In this document: piece after piece, positions 1 through 8,971 of the stretch
How the letters are laid out: each line of letters begins with the position of its first letter
How positions within the stretch are numbered: the first letter of the stretch is position 1
From: Okeania sp. SIO2C9
Lineage (GTDB): Bacteria > Cyanobacteriota > Cyanobacteriia > Cyanobacteriales > Microcoleaceae
Length of the DNA stretch: 41,492 nt
Reading direction: 5' to 3'
Assembly: GCF_010672455.1 (NCBI RefSeq)
Contig: NZ_JAAHGO010000078.1
Location: 1 to 41,492 of the forward strand
Program-made: the position numbers and the translations under genes
Notes under the pieces: generated by a model
Seen by the model: only the letters and a program-made list of their open reading frames with translations
What the model was told of the DNA's origin: nothing
Database searches by the model: none

Positions 1-110
1 TATTTCATCTAATTATTTAGACCGACTTTTTTCATCTACAACCTAATATCTACCACCTAATACCTGAAAAATAACCGCAGCATAGTGAAGATAAATTATA
101 TATATTAAAA
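1..110 (+). repeat. Duplicated recJ leader, left copy
   Basis: This stretch matches 686-775 almost base for base (shared text such as TATTTCATCTAATTATTTAG and TACCACCTAATACCTGAAAA). It is the upstream region of recJ, duplicated together with the start of the gene, which follows at 111. In this copy the leader runs directly into the ATG at 111 with no insertion, so it shows what the recJ leader looked like before a repeat was inserted in the right copy. The copy may extend beyond the left edge. Confidence 0.85.
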
Positions 111-545
111 ATGCCTGAAACAAAAAATTATTGGCAAATTTATGCCTCCGATAATACCCCTAATTCATTTGTTGAGCTTGCCAAAAATTATCCACCAAAA
201 TTATCGGGAAAATATCTACGACAATTATTATGGCAGCGTAGAATTATATCAAATCCGGTTGAATACTTATTATATAGTTAAGAGTAGGGGAGTGGGGGAG
301 TAGGGGAGATTAAATAGACATCTCCAATAATAAAAAATCAAATCAATTATCGTACATAAATTATCAATTATTTTCCCCTACCCCCTACTCCCTACTCCCT
401 CTTTTGGTGGAGATGTCTAATATTGAAGTAATTTAAGAAATTATAAACAGATATTATATAACCGGATTCTATGTGCAACCCCACCAGATTTGATATTAAA
501 GATACTCAAAAATTAGCAGGTTTTTTGGAGCAAAAATCAGATTAA
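111..545 (+). pseudogene. recJ 5' fragment (pseudogene), interrupted by a MITE-like element
   Basis: The first 45 or so codons (MPETKNYWQIYASDN, continuing to LLWQRRI) closely match the N-terminus of the intact RecJ encoded from 1103. Reading is then broken by an insertion at 247-495. Beyond it the same frame resumes (IKDTQKLAGFLEQKSD) and matches the next RecJ residues (IKEPQKLADFLDPKQ) before stopping at 543-545. As it stands, only a 56-codon peptide could be read before a stop inside the insertion. No DHH catalytic motifs are present, so this is a non-functional partial duplicate. Confidence 0.88.
247..495. mobile_element. MITE-like element with TATCAAATCCGG ends
   Basis: A 249-bp insertion in the recJ fragment. 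Its ends are inverted copies of TATCAAATCCGG (right end CCAGATTTGATA). It is flanked by TTA at 244-246 and 496-498, and the empty site is known from intact recJ (GGAATTAAAG), so a 3-bp target duplication is visible. The interior holds inverted AGACATCTCC / GGAGATGTCT and G/C-rich minisatellite-like runs, and no ORF. Related ends occur at 19725-19837, 26411, 31217-31369 and, in variant form, 38222-38375. Confidence 0.82.
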
Positions 546-825
546 CCCACCCTGGAAGAAGGCAGTAGATTTTAGGTAGTGGATTCTAGCTAAAAACAGT
601 GTTTTTTTACTCAATAGGAAATGCTGACAATACAAGTAATTATGTAATCTTCCCATCCACCAATATCTCTAGCAAATATCAGGGCTATTTCATCTAATTA
701 TTTAGACCGATTTTTTTCATATACAACCTCATATCTACCACCTAATACCTGAAAACTAACCACAGTATAGTTATACCATTTATCTTTAACAATGCGCTTA
801 ATAATTCTTACCCAAAGCTGAATTT

Positions 826-1032
826 TACCGAAAAATTGTGGTTTAATGCCTCCCCTTTTAAGGGGATAATAAGCGGTCGTTTGCGCAGCATGACCTAGGA
901 TGGGATGGCGAGGTCTCGGAGCCATATCCAATCGACTCCTGTGAAGAAAAATTTTCATCTCTTTGTCAATCCTCTTCAATTCATAGAGAGGTAATTATTC
1001 ATTATTCATTATTCATTATTAATTGTTGAATA
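826..1032 (+). repeat. Dispersed modular repeat (family R1), copy in recJ leader
   Basis: About 205 bp, from ACCGAAAAATTGTGG to AATTGTTGAATA, nearly identical to 12641-12845. Modules in order: an AT-rich end, a TTTTAAGGGGATAATAAGCG block, a GC-rich block with TGCGCAGCATGACCTAGGAT, a CCATATCCAATCGACTCC block, a TCAATCCTCTTCAATTCAT block, then (TTCATTA)n. It lies between the duplicated leader and the recJ start, where the left leader copy (1-110) has no such sequence, so it is an insertion. The short ORF that crosses it on the minus strand has no independent support. Confidence 0.8.
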
Positions 1033-1102
1033 ATAGCTGTTATCTTTTATTAAGCACAACTTCATGGAGAAATGGTATTACAAGAAATTAAATTTATTAA
1101 AA

Positions 1103-3484
1103 ATGTCTGAAACCAGAAAATATTGGCAAATTTATGCCTCCGATAATCCCCCTAATTCATTTGTTGAACTTGTCAAAAATTATGCACCAAAATTATCCGT
1201 AAAATATCTACCACAATTATTATGGCAGCGTGGAATTAAAGAACCTCAAAAATTAGCAGATTTTTTAGACCCAAAACAATATAAGCCAACTAACCCCTTT
1301 GAATTTGGCATCGAAATCAATAAAGCTATAGAAAGAATTATTGATGCTAAAAACAATCAAGAAAAAATTGCTATCTGGGGAGACTTTGATGCTGATGGCA
1401 TTACCTCAACATCTTTACTTTGGGATGGTTTAGGAGAATTTTTTCAGAAAAATCATCAATTAACTTATTACATTCCTAACAGATTTACAGAATCTCATGG
1501 TTTGAACTTTGCTGGAATTGAACAGTTAGCAAAAAAAAATTATAGTTTAATAATAACCTGCGATACAGGTAGTACAAATATTGCCGAAATAGAATATGCA
1601 AATAATCTAGGGATAGATATAATTGTTACCGACCATCACACCCTTCCAACTCAACGTCCGCCCTTATTAGCTATTATTAATCCTCGTAATTTATCCCCAT
1701 CTCATCCCCTATATAATCTCTCCGGAGTAGGAGTAGCTTATAAACTAATAGAAGCACTTTATTTAACTCATCCAGAAATACCTAAACTACCCTTAAAAGA
1801 ATTATTAGATTTAGTAGCCATTGGTTTAATTGCCGACCTAGTTCAACTAACAGGAGAAAGTCGGTATTTAGCACAAATAGGAATTGAAAAATTAAGTACA
1901 CAACTACACAAAACCACCAGACCAGGAGTCGCCAAACTATTAGAATTATGTAAAAAAACAGGCGATCGCCCCACAGATATTTCCTTTGGTATTGGACCTC
2001 GAATTAACGCTGTCAGTAGAATAATCGGAGATGCCAGCTTTTGTGTAGAATTACTCACCAGTCGTGACCCCCAACGTTGTCAACAACTCGCCATAGAAAC
2101 CGAACTGGCCAACTCTAGGCGCAAATCCCTACAAAAAGAAGTAGTTCGAGACGTTACCCAAAAATTGACCAAACTAGACCTTTCTACTACTAATGTCATA
2201 GTTCTCACAGACCCTCAATGGCCTGTAGGCGTGTTAGGATTAGTCGCAGGCCAAATAGCTCAAGAATACAACCGTCCCACTATTTTGTTGACCGAGGAAA
2301 CTGAGGCGGTAAAAAGCTCTGATGAACCATTATTAGCTCGTGGTTCTGCCCGTTCGGTTGGCCAAATAGACCTATACCAGTTAGTTAAACACCAGGAACA
2401 TTTGTTGCATCGGTTTGGAGGCCATCCTTTTGCTGCTGGCCTAAGTCTACCAGTAGAAAATATCCCCATATTTACAGGTGCTATTAATCAATTATTAGGA
2501 CAAACATTAGGAACGACTTTTAACCAGACTTCAACAATAGATGTAGATTTAATTGTTACTGTCTCTGAGTTGGGTAGAGATTTATTTCAGGAGCTTAAAC
2601 TTTTAGAACCCTGTGGTATGGGCAACCCAGTCCCTAAACTTTTGCTCCAAAATTGTTGGTTTAGTAATGTTTGGCACAGAAATCAAAAAGATTTAAACGG
2701 AAAAAAAGTTCAATATATCAAAACAGATTTTGAAATTTGGGATGAGTCTGGGGACAAAGGGTTCCCTGGTGTTTGGTGGGGTCATTATAAAGATGAAATT
2801 CCCGAAGAAAAATGTGATGCTTTGGTAGAGCTAGACTTCAATGCTTATAAAAAACGTTATGAAGTCAGACTTATTACAGTACAACCATCCCTCCAAAATA
2901 CCCAGTTAAAAATATCAAACCTTGTAGATTGGATTTGGGACTGGCGTAATAGTCAGAGAATCGGTAATCTAGAAGAAATAAGAATAAATAGCCAAAAAGA
3001 TTTTATTATTCTCAAAGAATGTCCCACTAGCTGGAACGATTTGCGAATCTGGTTTCGGCGAGCAATAAATCAACAAAAGAAATTAGCGATCGCCTACTCA
3101 CAACCTCCTATTGTTCCTCCGACAGATATCTGGCAACAACTTTTGGGTATTTCTAAATATCTCAGTCGTACAGCTAAACCTGTAACCCGTTATCAACTCC
3201 TAAAAAAATTAGGTATTGGTGATACTACTCTTAAATTAGGTTTTCAAGTACTACAATATTTATGTTTTAATGTCAAGTATAAAGACCAAGCATTTTACAT
3301 AACTCAAAATAAAATCAAAAACCAAAAACCAGAAACTCAATCCCAAATAATCGGAAAATTCCTAGCAGCAATATCAGAAGAACAATTTCGGCAAAAATAC
3401 TTCTGTGAAGTACCATTAAAGACAATAGAAGCGATCGCTGCCCAAACAATCTTAGAAGATACCACTATCTCTATTCCCTTCTAG
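1103..3484 (+). CDS. recJ: Single-stranded-DNA-specific exonuclease RecJ
   Basis: RecJ is a DHH-family 5'-3' single-strand DNA exonuclease used in recombination and mismatch or base-excision repair. The Asp-rich motif DFDADG lies near residue 93 and DHH (TDHHT) near residue 176; the DHHA1 signature GGHPFAAG lies near residue 437, followed by an OB-like region and a cyanobacterial C-terminal extension. The length of 793 aa fits the cyanobacterial form. An in-frame ATG at 1064 would add 13 residues (MEKWYYKKLNLLK). I prefer 1103 because the duplicate at 111 starts at exactly the equivalent codon, and the bases upstream of 1103 include repeat-derived DNA. No operon partner is seen; the next gene begins 680 bp downstream. 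Confidence 0.93.
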   Translation: MSETRKYWQIYASDNPPNSFVELVKNYAPKLSVKYLPQLLWQRGIKEPQKLADFLDPKQYKPTNPFEFGIEINKAIERIIDAKNNQEKIAIWGDFDADGITSTSLLWDGLGEFFQKNHQLTYYIPNRFTESHGLNFAGIEQLAKKNYSLIITCDTGSTNIAEIEYANNLGIDIIVTDHHTLPTQRPPLLAIINPRNLSPSHPLYNLSGVGVAYKLIEALYLTHPEIPKLPLKELLDLVAIGLIADLVQLTGESRYLAQIGIEKLSTQLHKTTRPGVAKLLELCKKTGDRPTDISFGIGPRINAVSRIIGDASFCVELLTSRDPQRCQQLAIETELANSRRKSLQKEVVRDVTQKLTKLDLSTTNVIVLTDPQWPVGVLGLVAGQIAQEYNRPTILLTEETEAVKSSDEPLLARGSARSVGQIDLYQLVKHQEHLLHRFGGHPFAAGLSLPVENIPIFTGAINQLLGQTLGTTFNQTSTIDVDLIVTVSELGRDLFQELKLLEPCGMGNPVPKLLLQNCWFSNVWHRNQKDLNGKKVQYIKTDFEIWDESGDKGFPGVWWGHYKDEIPEEKCDALVELDFNAYKKRYEVRLITVQPSLQNTQLKISNLVDWIWDWRNSQRIGNLEEIRINSQKDFIILKECPTSWNDLRIWFRRAINQQKKLAIAYSQPPIVPPTDIWQQLLGISKYLSRTAKPVTRYQLLKKLGIGDTTLKLGFQVLQYLCFNVKYKDQAFYITQNKIKNQKPETQSQIIGKFLAAISEEQFRQKYFCEVPLKTIEAIAAQTILEDTTISIPF

Positions 3485-3598
3485 TGCCACTACCCGGAAG
3501 TCAAAAGTCAGCGGAAGTCAAAATTCAAAAATCAAAAGTCAAAAGTATTGATTGGTAAGGCTCTTAGGATTTTGTAACTGGTTAGTTATTTCTGCTTA

Positions 3599-3652
3599 GA
3601 TAGGGAGATGGGGAGATAGGGAGATGGGGAGATAAGGATATGGGGAGATGGG
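3599..3652. repeat. G-rich minisatellite (GATGGGGA / GATAGGGA)
   Basis: Tandem 8-mers such as GATAGGGA and GATGGGGA lie just downstream of recJ. The same family appears at 19636-19725 (same strand sense) and at 20366-20557 (complementary sense). Upstream, 3498-3545 carries AAGTCAAAA-type heptamers. The rest of the 3485-4164 gap is filled by repeats described separately. Confidence 0.8.
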
Positions 3653-3782
3653 GGCAAAAATTTTGTCTACAATTCTCAAAAAAATATATTTTCAAATACA
3701 CTTTTCTCCTAAAAAAAGTCGCCCCAATACCAATACATAACTTGTATATTTTGTCAATTATTATGTTAAGAAAGATGTTTAT

Positions 3783-4154
3783 AAAGCATAGCCTCTTAAG
3801 GGGATAATAAAGAAAATTTTTATTATTAGTCGATCCTCTTTTTTTCAAGAAGAGGTAATGATTAATTATTAATTAGGGCTTACCGATCTAATCTAAAAGC
3901 ATTGACATATAAAGATTTTAGCCTTTTTGGGTTTGAAAAAAGTGCCTGGGAATCAGCTCTTGATGCTCATGCATGGAGCGTATTTTAGGCACATAGTTGG
4001 GCAGAACAATCTTGGGACAATTTTTCCGACTACCTCCTCGCTCATTCCCCGTTCCTCCTATCTCCTGTCTCCTGTCTCCTACCCTTGCCCATAAGACTTT
4101 TTCAGCAAACCCTAATTATTCATTATTATTTATTCATTATTAATTGTTGAATTA
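3783..4154 (+). repeat. Dispersed repeat R1, short copy interrupted by another element
   Basis: It begins with CCTCTTAAGGGGATAATAA, continues with TCGATCCTC and AGAGGTAATGATTAATTATT, and ends with TTATTCATTATTAATTGTTG, the same right end as the R1 copy at 826-1032. It lacks the internal GC-rich GGTCG...CGACC module. A separate 239-bp element (3875-4113) is inserted within its AT-rich tail. Confidence 0.7.
3875..4113. mobile_element. MITE-like element with AGGGCTT / AAACCCT ends, nested in R1
   Basis: A 239-bp stretch with imperfect inverted ends (AGGGCTTACC at the left; GACTTTTTCAGCAAACCCT at the right). It is flanked by AATT on both sides (3871-3874 and 4114-4117), as expected of a short target duplication. 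There is no ORF. Because it sits inside the R1 tail, it must have arrived after that R1 copy. Confidence 0.6.
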
Positions 4155-4164
4155 ACCCCCTATT

Positions 4165-6429
4165 ATGCTCATCTGTCCCCAATGTGAGTTTGAAAACCCG
4201 AACCAGAATAAATTCTGTGAAAAATGTGGTACATCCCTAACCCACAAAAATTGTCATCAATGTGGAGCGCAAGTCTACCTGAGCGTTCAAAAATGTCACA
4301 ACTGTGGTGCTGATATAGCTCAAGTCTGGAAAGCAATTATAATGACTCAAGCAGAAGCTCTCCTCCCCAACTCACCTGAAATTAATCCCAAGGAAATGGG
4401 ACAAGAAGAAGTAATCAGCGGAGCAAGTCCCCTGGCCAAAGATTCAGCGGACTCAGCAACAGATATCATTACAGAAGAACCCGAAGAGATTTTAGAATCC
4501 GCCAAAAGTTCGGAGGAGAAAATAGAAGTAGGACTACAACCTGCTGCCGAAGTACAATCAGAAGATACCTTACCAGAAACAATAACTGAAACTGACCATC
4601 AATACCAAAAATTAGAGGAGTTAGATAATTCTGAATCAATTACCCCAGACATCCTCAGTCCAATGTCTGAAGCAGCAAACACAGAGAATAAATTATCCTC
4701 AAATCCAAATGACGATCTAGAAAATTCCTCCACTGCATCAGAAAAATATTTAGATTCCCAAAAGCGCTACCAACTATTGGAAACCATACCACCAAAAAAC
4801 CAAAGTGAAACAGTAGTAGTGCAAGTACTAGACTGTAACCCACTAGAACAAACACCCCTCAAAGCTTGGTTGCGAAATAACTCCGGTAATTTTAGACCGC
4901 CCACTTATAGCTCTCAAGAGAAAGAATTATCCGGTTACCAAAACCAAGAAAATCAATTCCCTACCTCAAACCAACAGGGAGAAACAACGGAGATAGAAGC
5001 ATTGATTATTCCCACCATTGCTCAACCATATTTAGCACTATATTCCCAACAACCTCAACACTTTCCTACCATTCAGGATAGTTGGCGATCGCAAAACAAA
5101 GAAATATTACTTGTAGCAGACTACAGTAGTTTGCCATTATTAGTAAACCTTTGGTCAAGCGAACACCTTTCCCAACTACAAATTCTATCCTGGTTGCAAC
5201 AAATGACCGAACTTTGGGTAACTCTAGCACCATGGAATTGTTGCCAAAGTATACTGGAAGATGAAAATCTGCGGGTAAATCAAACAGACAATAATTATAT
5301 CAAATTGCAACGTCTGTACTCAAAACCTGGCGAGACTCAAAATCTCCAAGATTTAATGAAATTCTGGCAATCGTTATTTGAGCAATCTCAACGGACACAG
5401 TTTGGTTGGGTAACAGCTTTAATGCAAGATTGGCGAGATGGTAAAATACAAACTATTGAACAATTGCGGTCGTATCTAATGACTACTGAAGATAACTTAC
5501 AACCCCAACCACCTCCTACATCAGCACCCACAGTTTTGCAAACTGATGATGCTTCCCCAAAGATAGTAGAAAATATAGAAACTCAAGACACTGAACTTTT
5601 GCCGATACAGTTGGTAAATTTGGAAAGTGCTGGTAAAAGTGATGTAGGCAGTCAACGAGATCATAATGAAGATTCTTTTGGCATTCAAACTCAGATAGAA
5701 AACCAAGAAACACCTACAGAAAGAATTATTCAAGCTAAAGGACTTTATGTACTCTGCGATGGTATGGGAGGACACGATAGCGGAGAAATAGCAAGTCAAG
5801 TAGCAGTAGACACTATTAAACAATACTTTAAAGTTGAAAGTAGTTGGTCAGTAGGTTTGCCCTCTGAAGAAATAATTCGCGAGGCAGTTATACAGGCAAA
5901 TAAGGTAATCTACGAAATTAATCAACAAGAAGTCCGCTCTGGCAGTAGTCGGATGGGTACTACTTTAGTCATGGCAATGGTTTATGATACAAAAGTAGCT
6001 GTAGCTCATGTGGGTGATAGTCGTTTGTATCGTCTCTCTCATCAGGGAGGATTAGAACAGATAACTCTAGATCATGAAGTAGGACAAAGAGAAATTAATC
6101 GTGGAGTTGAACCGGAAATAGCTTATGGTCGCCCAGATGCTTATCAATTAACTCAAGCTTTAGGACCGCGAGATGAAAATTTTGTCAGACCTGATGTGAA
6201 ATTTTTCGAGCTTGATGAGGATAGTCTAATAATCCTAGCATCTGATGGTTTAACAGATAATGAGTTTCTGGAAAATAATTGGAAAAATCTCCTCGAACCT
6301 CTTTTAAGCAAACAAGCTAACTTAGAGTTTGGTGTAAACCAGTTAATTAATTTGGCAAATCAGTATAATGGTCACGATAACATTACAGCAATTGTGATTC
6401 GTGCTTTAGTGAAACCACAAAAAAATTAG
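4165..6429 (+). CDS. Zinc-ribbon PP2C-type Ser/Thr protein phosphatase
   Basis: A 754-aa protein. Residues 1-55 form paired zinc ribbons (CPQCEFENPNQNKFCEKCG, then CHQCG...CHNCG). A long acidic, low-complexity linker follows to about residue 280. A middle segment (about 290-430, with ILSWLQQMTELWVTLAPWNC and YIKLQRLYSKPGE) looks like a degenerate kinase-like C-lobe, which is an inference. The C-terminal 265 residues are a PPM/PP2C phosphatase with the metal-binding motifs GSQRDHNEDSFG, LCDGMGGHDSGE, AHVGDSRLYRL, ASDGLTDNE and GHDNIT, so it should be an active Mn/Mg-dependent phosphatase. It probably opposes the FHA-kinase encoded 127 bp downstream on the same strand, likely as one operon. The gap holds AAAAGTC heptamer repeats. 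Confidence 0.92.
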   Translation: MLICPQCEFENPNQNKFCEKCGTSLTHKNCHQCGAQVYLSVQKCHNCGADIAQVWKAIIMTQAEALLPNSPEINPKEMGQEEVISGASPLAKDSADSATDIITEEPEEILESAKSSEEKIEVGLQPAAEVQSEDTLPETITETDHQYQKLEELDNSESITPDILSPMSEAANTENKLSSNPNDDLENSSTASEKYLDSQKRYQLLETIPPKNQSETVVVQVLDCNPLEQTPLKAWLRNNSGNFRPPTYSSQEKELSGYQNQENQFPTSNQQGETTEIEALIIPTIAQPYLALYSQQPQHFPTIQDSWRSQNKEILLVADYSSLPLLVNLWSSEHLSQLQILSWLQQMTELWVTLAPWNCCQSILEDENLRVNQTDNNYIKLQRLYSKPGETQNLQDLMKFWQSLFEQSQRTQFGWVTALMQDWRDGKIQTIEQLRSYLMTTEDNLQPQPPPTSAPTVLQTDDASPKIVENIETQDTELLPIQLVNLESAGKSDVGSQRDHNEDSFGIQTQIENQETPTERIIQAKGLYVLCDGMGGHDSGEIASQVAVDTIKQYFKVESSWSVGLPSEEIIREAVIQANKVIYEINQQEVRSGSSRMGTTLVMAMVYDTKVAVAHVGDSRLYRLSHQGGLEQITLDHEVGQREINRGVEPEIAYGRPDAYQLTQALGPRDENFVRPDVKFFELDEDSLIILASDGLTDNEFLENNWKNLLEPLLSKQANLEFGVNQLINLANQYNGHDNITAIVIRALVKPQKN

Positions 6430-6556
6430 CAATACCGTTTCAGTAAAGTTAAAATTCAAAAGTCAAAAGTCAAAAGTGATATTTTAAGTACTTAAAACTT
6501 TTACTATACAGTAATTTTAGCTGATCATTTGACTTCATCAGTTACCGGAAAATATT

Positions 6557-7786
6557 GTGATTAGGTTAACCCTCCTAGACCCTCAAAAAAATACTCCTTT
6601 AAAAAATTGGGACTTTCAGAGTGAATCAATAATTAAGATTGGTCGCTCTCCTGATAATCAGGTTGTTTTATCTGATAGTTTAGTTTCACGATATCATCTG
6701 GAGCTACACAAAATACCAAAGTCCCAATCTGGAAATATTTGGCGATTAGTTAGTCAAGGTACAAATGGAACTTTCGTGAATGGAGTTTTGATGTCTCAGG
6801 GAATTATTTCTGATGGTTTCCTGATTCAGTTAGCCAGAGGTGGCCCTATTTTAAAGTTTCAGATTCAGGTTCCATCTGCTGCTAATGCTCCTCAACAATG
6901 TTGCTCCCGAGCTGGTGATAACCCACCAGGAAACTTATTTTGCATTTATTGTGGAAAACCAATTAAAGTTGAACGCAGTATTGGTAAGGATGGTAGGTAT
7001 AAGGTGTTACGGATTTTGGGTCAAGGTGGTATGGGTACTACCTATTTAGCTTGGGATCGGGAGCGCAATAAATTACAGGTAGGCGCTTCACCTGCTGCTG
7101 CTTTGGTGGTCTTAAAAGAAATGAATGCTGATATGGCTCAGATCCGCAAAGCTCAAGAATTATTTGAACGAGAAGCTAGAGCTTTAAAATCATTAAATCA
7201 TTCAGGAATTCCTGAGTTTTTTGACTTTTTTGTGGAAGAAGACAAGAAATATTTAGCTATGGAAATGATTCATGGTCAGGATTTGGAAAAACGTATTTCT
7301 TTACAAGGACCGGTGTTGCCAAAACAGGCAATTGAGTGGATGATTCAAACTTGCGAGGTTCTAGAATATATTCACTCACAAGATCCTCCACTGATTCACC
7401 GGGATATTAAACCTGCCAATCTTCTAGTGCGTCGTCGCGATAATCAGATAATAGTTCTAGATTTTGGGGCAGTCAAAGAGATTGGCACGCCTTTGGGTAC
7501 CCGGATCGGGGCAGAAGGTTACAGCGCTCCCGAACAAGACCGCGGGCAACCTTTGACTCAATCTGATCTATATGCAGTGGGTGCAACTTCGATCTTTTTG
7601 TTGACTGCTCAAAGTCCGATGCACTTCTATGATAATCGTGGTAATGGTTATCGGTTTTATGTTGAAAGCGTTCCCACTATTACACCACAACTAAGGGAGG
7701 TGATTGAAAAAGTTACCCAACCATTGCCTGGCGATCGCTATCAAACTGCTCTAGAGCTAGCAGATGCTTTAAAAGATTGCCTTTGA
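6557..7786 (+). CDS. FHA-domain Ser/Thr protein kinase
   Basis: A 409-aa protein with a GTG start. Residues 25-95 form an FHA phosphothreonine-binding domain (KIGRSPDNQVVLSDSLVSRYH, then GTNGTFVNG). Residues about 112-135 form a zinc ribbon (CCSRAGDNPPGNLFCIYCG). From about residue 147 there is a Hanks-type kinase: glycine loop GQGGMGTTY, catalytic Lys in VVLKEM, HRDIKPANLL near 280, DFGAVKE near 302, and APEQ. All catalytic residues look intact and there is no transmembrane segment, so it should be a cytosolic kinase. FHA domains commonly bind a kinase's own phosphosites, so autoregulation is likely but inferred. It is paired with the PP2C gene upstream, suggesting a kinase/phosphatase switch. 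Confidence 0.93.
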   Translation: MIRLTLLDPQKNTPLKNWDFQSESIIKIGRSPDNQVVLSDSLVSRYHLELHKIPKSQSGNIWRLVSQGTNGTFVNGVLMSQGIISDGFLIQLARGGPILKFQIQVPSAANAPQQCCSRAGDNPPGNLFCIYCGKPIKVERSIGKDGRYKVLRILGQGGMGTTYLAWDRERNKLQVGASPAAALVVLKEMNADMAQIRKAQELFEREARALKSLNHSGIPEFFDFFVEEDKKYLAMEMIHGQDLEKRISLQGPVLPKQAIEWMIQTCEVLEYIHSQDPPLIHRDIKPANLLVRRRDNQIIVLDFGAVKEIGTPLGTRIGAEGYSAPEQDRGQPLTQSDLYAVGATSIFLLTAQSPMHFYDNRGNGYRFYVESVPTITPQLREVIEKVTQPLPGDRYQTALELADALKDCL

Positions 7787-8719
7787 AGCACATCATCAAG
7801 ATTGGAATATCTCAATCTCAGTATGCACAAGGGTTTTTGAGTTATTGGTAGAGATATAGCGCTACGCGTAAGTCAGAACTCAGAACTCAGAACTCAGAAC
7901 TCAGAAGTAATCCCTGACGCTCGTTTGAGTATTTATAATTGCCCTAACCGGCTTTGTGTAGTGCTATATTACAAAAAAAATTCTGAAAAAAAACAAATGT
8001 ATTTAGATGTTTACTTAATGAACTGACTCAGAGTTAAGCTCAAAGAATTGACTGAGTTTGTTTAGTAAGTTGACAAGCTAAAGTTGTGCTCAACCACATA
8101 GTACGCGCTTAAAAGTGAGCAATTATGTTCATGGGATTGAAACTCTGCGGGATTTATCCGCGTGGATTTTTAAGAGTCACAAACTTGCCGTACTAAAGTC
8201 ACTTCAAATGTAACCCTTAATGGCATAAGCAAGGATGCCTCTAGTTTGTCCGAGGTAAACCCATTCAGGTTGCTTTTTATTCCCCACATTATAGCAAAAA
8301 TATTCAAAATTTGCAATGTGCATGATTAAGGCTTAAAATTATTACCCTAGTCTCCATCCAGCTGTTGATAGCGTAGCTCAGACCTAGGAAGCAACTGACT
8401 AGTTTTCCACTTACCGAAAGTTTATGATGAACTTAACTTGAGATGAGTCGTTCTGACATTAAACAACTAGCAGATTTTTTTTCTAATAAATCCTAATAAA
8501 CCTGTATTAAGTTATTTAGTTATCAGTTTTCAAATTGCTTTGGTATCAATTTAGTTTCCTGATTACAGCCTTAGAAACCAAAAAGTTTTGTTTTATTTTT
8601 GTTTTATTTTGTAGTGCAATCGCCTAATGATTCTACACTTTCAGTCTTATTGCCTAGATGTTGGGACTAATCGACTACATTCTACCAATTTCTATCGCTT
8701 AAACTCAAGAATTATTTAG
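7787..8719. other. Long intergenic region with short repeats and possible structured RNA
   Basis: No convincing ORF. 7873-7908 holds CAGAACT heptamers in tandem. 8020-8300 is less AT-rich and contains nested complementary segments (for example GCGG...CCGC inside CTCT...AAGAG near 8140-8192) and ends near 8264-8285 with AACC...GGTT followed by GCTTTTTATT, which resembles a weak intrinsic terminator in the plus direction. This could be a small RNA gene, but I could not match it to a known family. The remainder to 8719 is AT-rich without recognised features. Confidence 0.35.
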
Positions 8720-8744
8720 CCTCATCAGTCTTAATTTGATGAGG
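8720..8744. terminator. Hairpin downstream of the small minus-strand gene
   Basis: A perfect 8-bp stem (CCTCATCA / TGATGAGG) with a 9-nt loop lies 9 bp beyond the stop of the gene at 8753-8971. On the minus strand it is followed by only a weak T-containing run, so it may act as a terminator or as a 3'-end stabiliser. Confidence 0.5.
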
Positions 8745-8752
8745 AAGTTAGA

Positions 8753-8971
8753 CTAATCTTCTTCCCACACCTCTACAACCAAAATTTCACCGATTGGATC
8801 TTGCATAGAAAAATCAAAGTCTTGAAGTTGTTTTTTCCAATAAGGCCACTTATCCCCAAAAAGTAGGGCTATTTTCCAGATACTATCTGTTGGCTTGATT
8901 ATATTAGATTCTACGAGGGAATTCACCTGACGTTGAAATTTTTCCATCTGGTGCATAACCTTTTGGCTCAT
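8753..8971 (-). CDS. Small conserved cyanobacterial protein, probably DUF4327
   Basis: A 72-aa acidic protein. It has a helical N-terminus (MHQMEKFQRQVNSLVESNII), a central WKIALLFGDKWPYWKKQL segment and an acidic end (VVEVWEED). The length and the order of motifs fit the small cyanobacterial DUF4327 family as I remember it; the function is unknown. There is no signal peptide or membrane segment. It stands alone, with AT-rich DNA upstream and a hairpin just past its stop. Codon use and composition look native, and I consider it a real gene despite its size. Confidence 0.65.
   Translation of the reverse strand: MSQKVMHQMEKFQRQVNSLVESNIIKPTDSIWKIALLFGDKWPYWKKQLQDFDFSMQDPIGEILVVEVWEED

Noticed and set aside
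698-979. 93-codon minus-strand ORF upstream of recJ
   Set aside because: It spans the R1 repeat and the duplicated leader; the same text recurs inside the kinase pseudogene as inserted DNA.
8125-8140. GGGATTGAAACT resembles part of a cyanobacterial CRISPR repeat
   Set aside because: It occurs once, with no second copy at CRISPR spacing and no cas genes.
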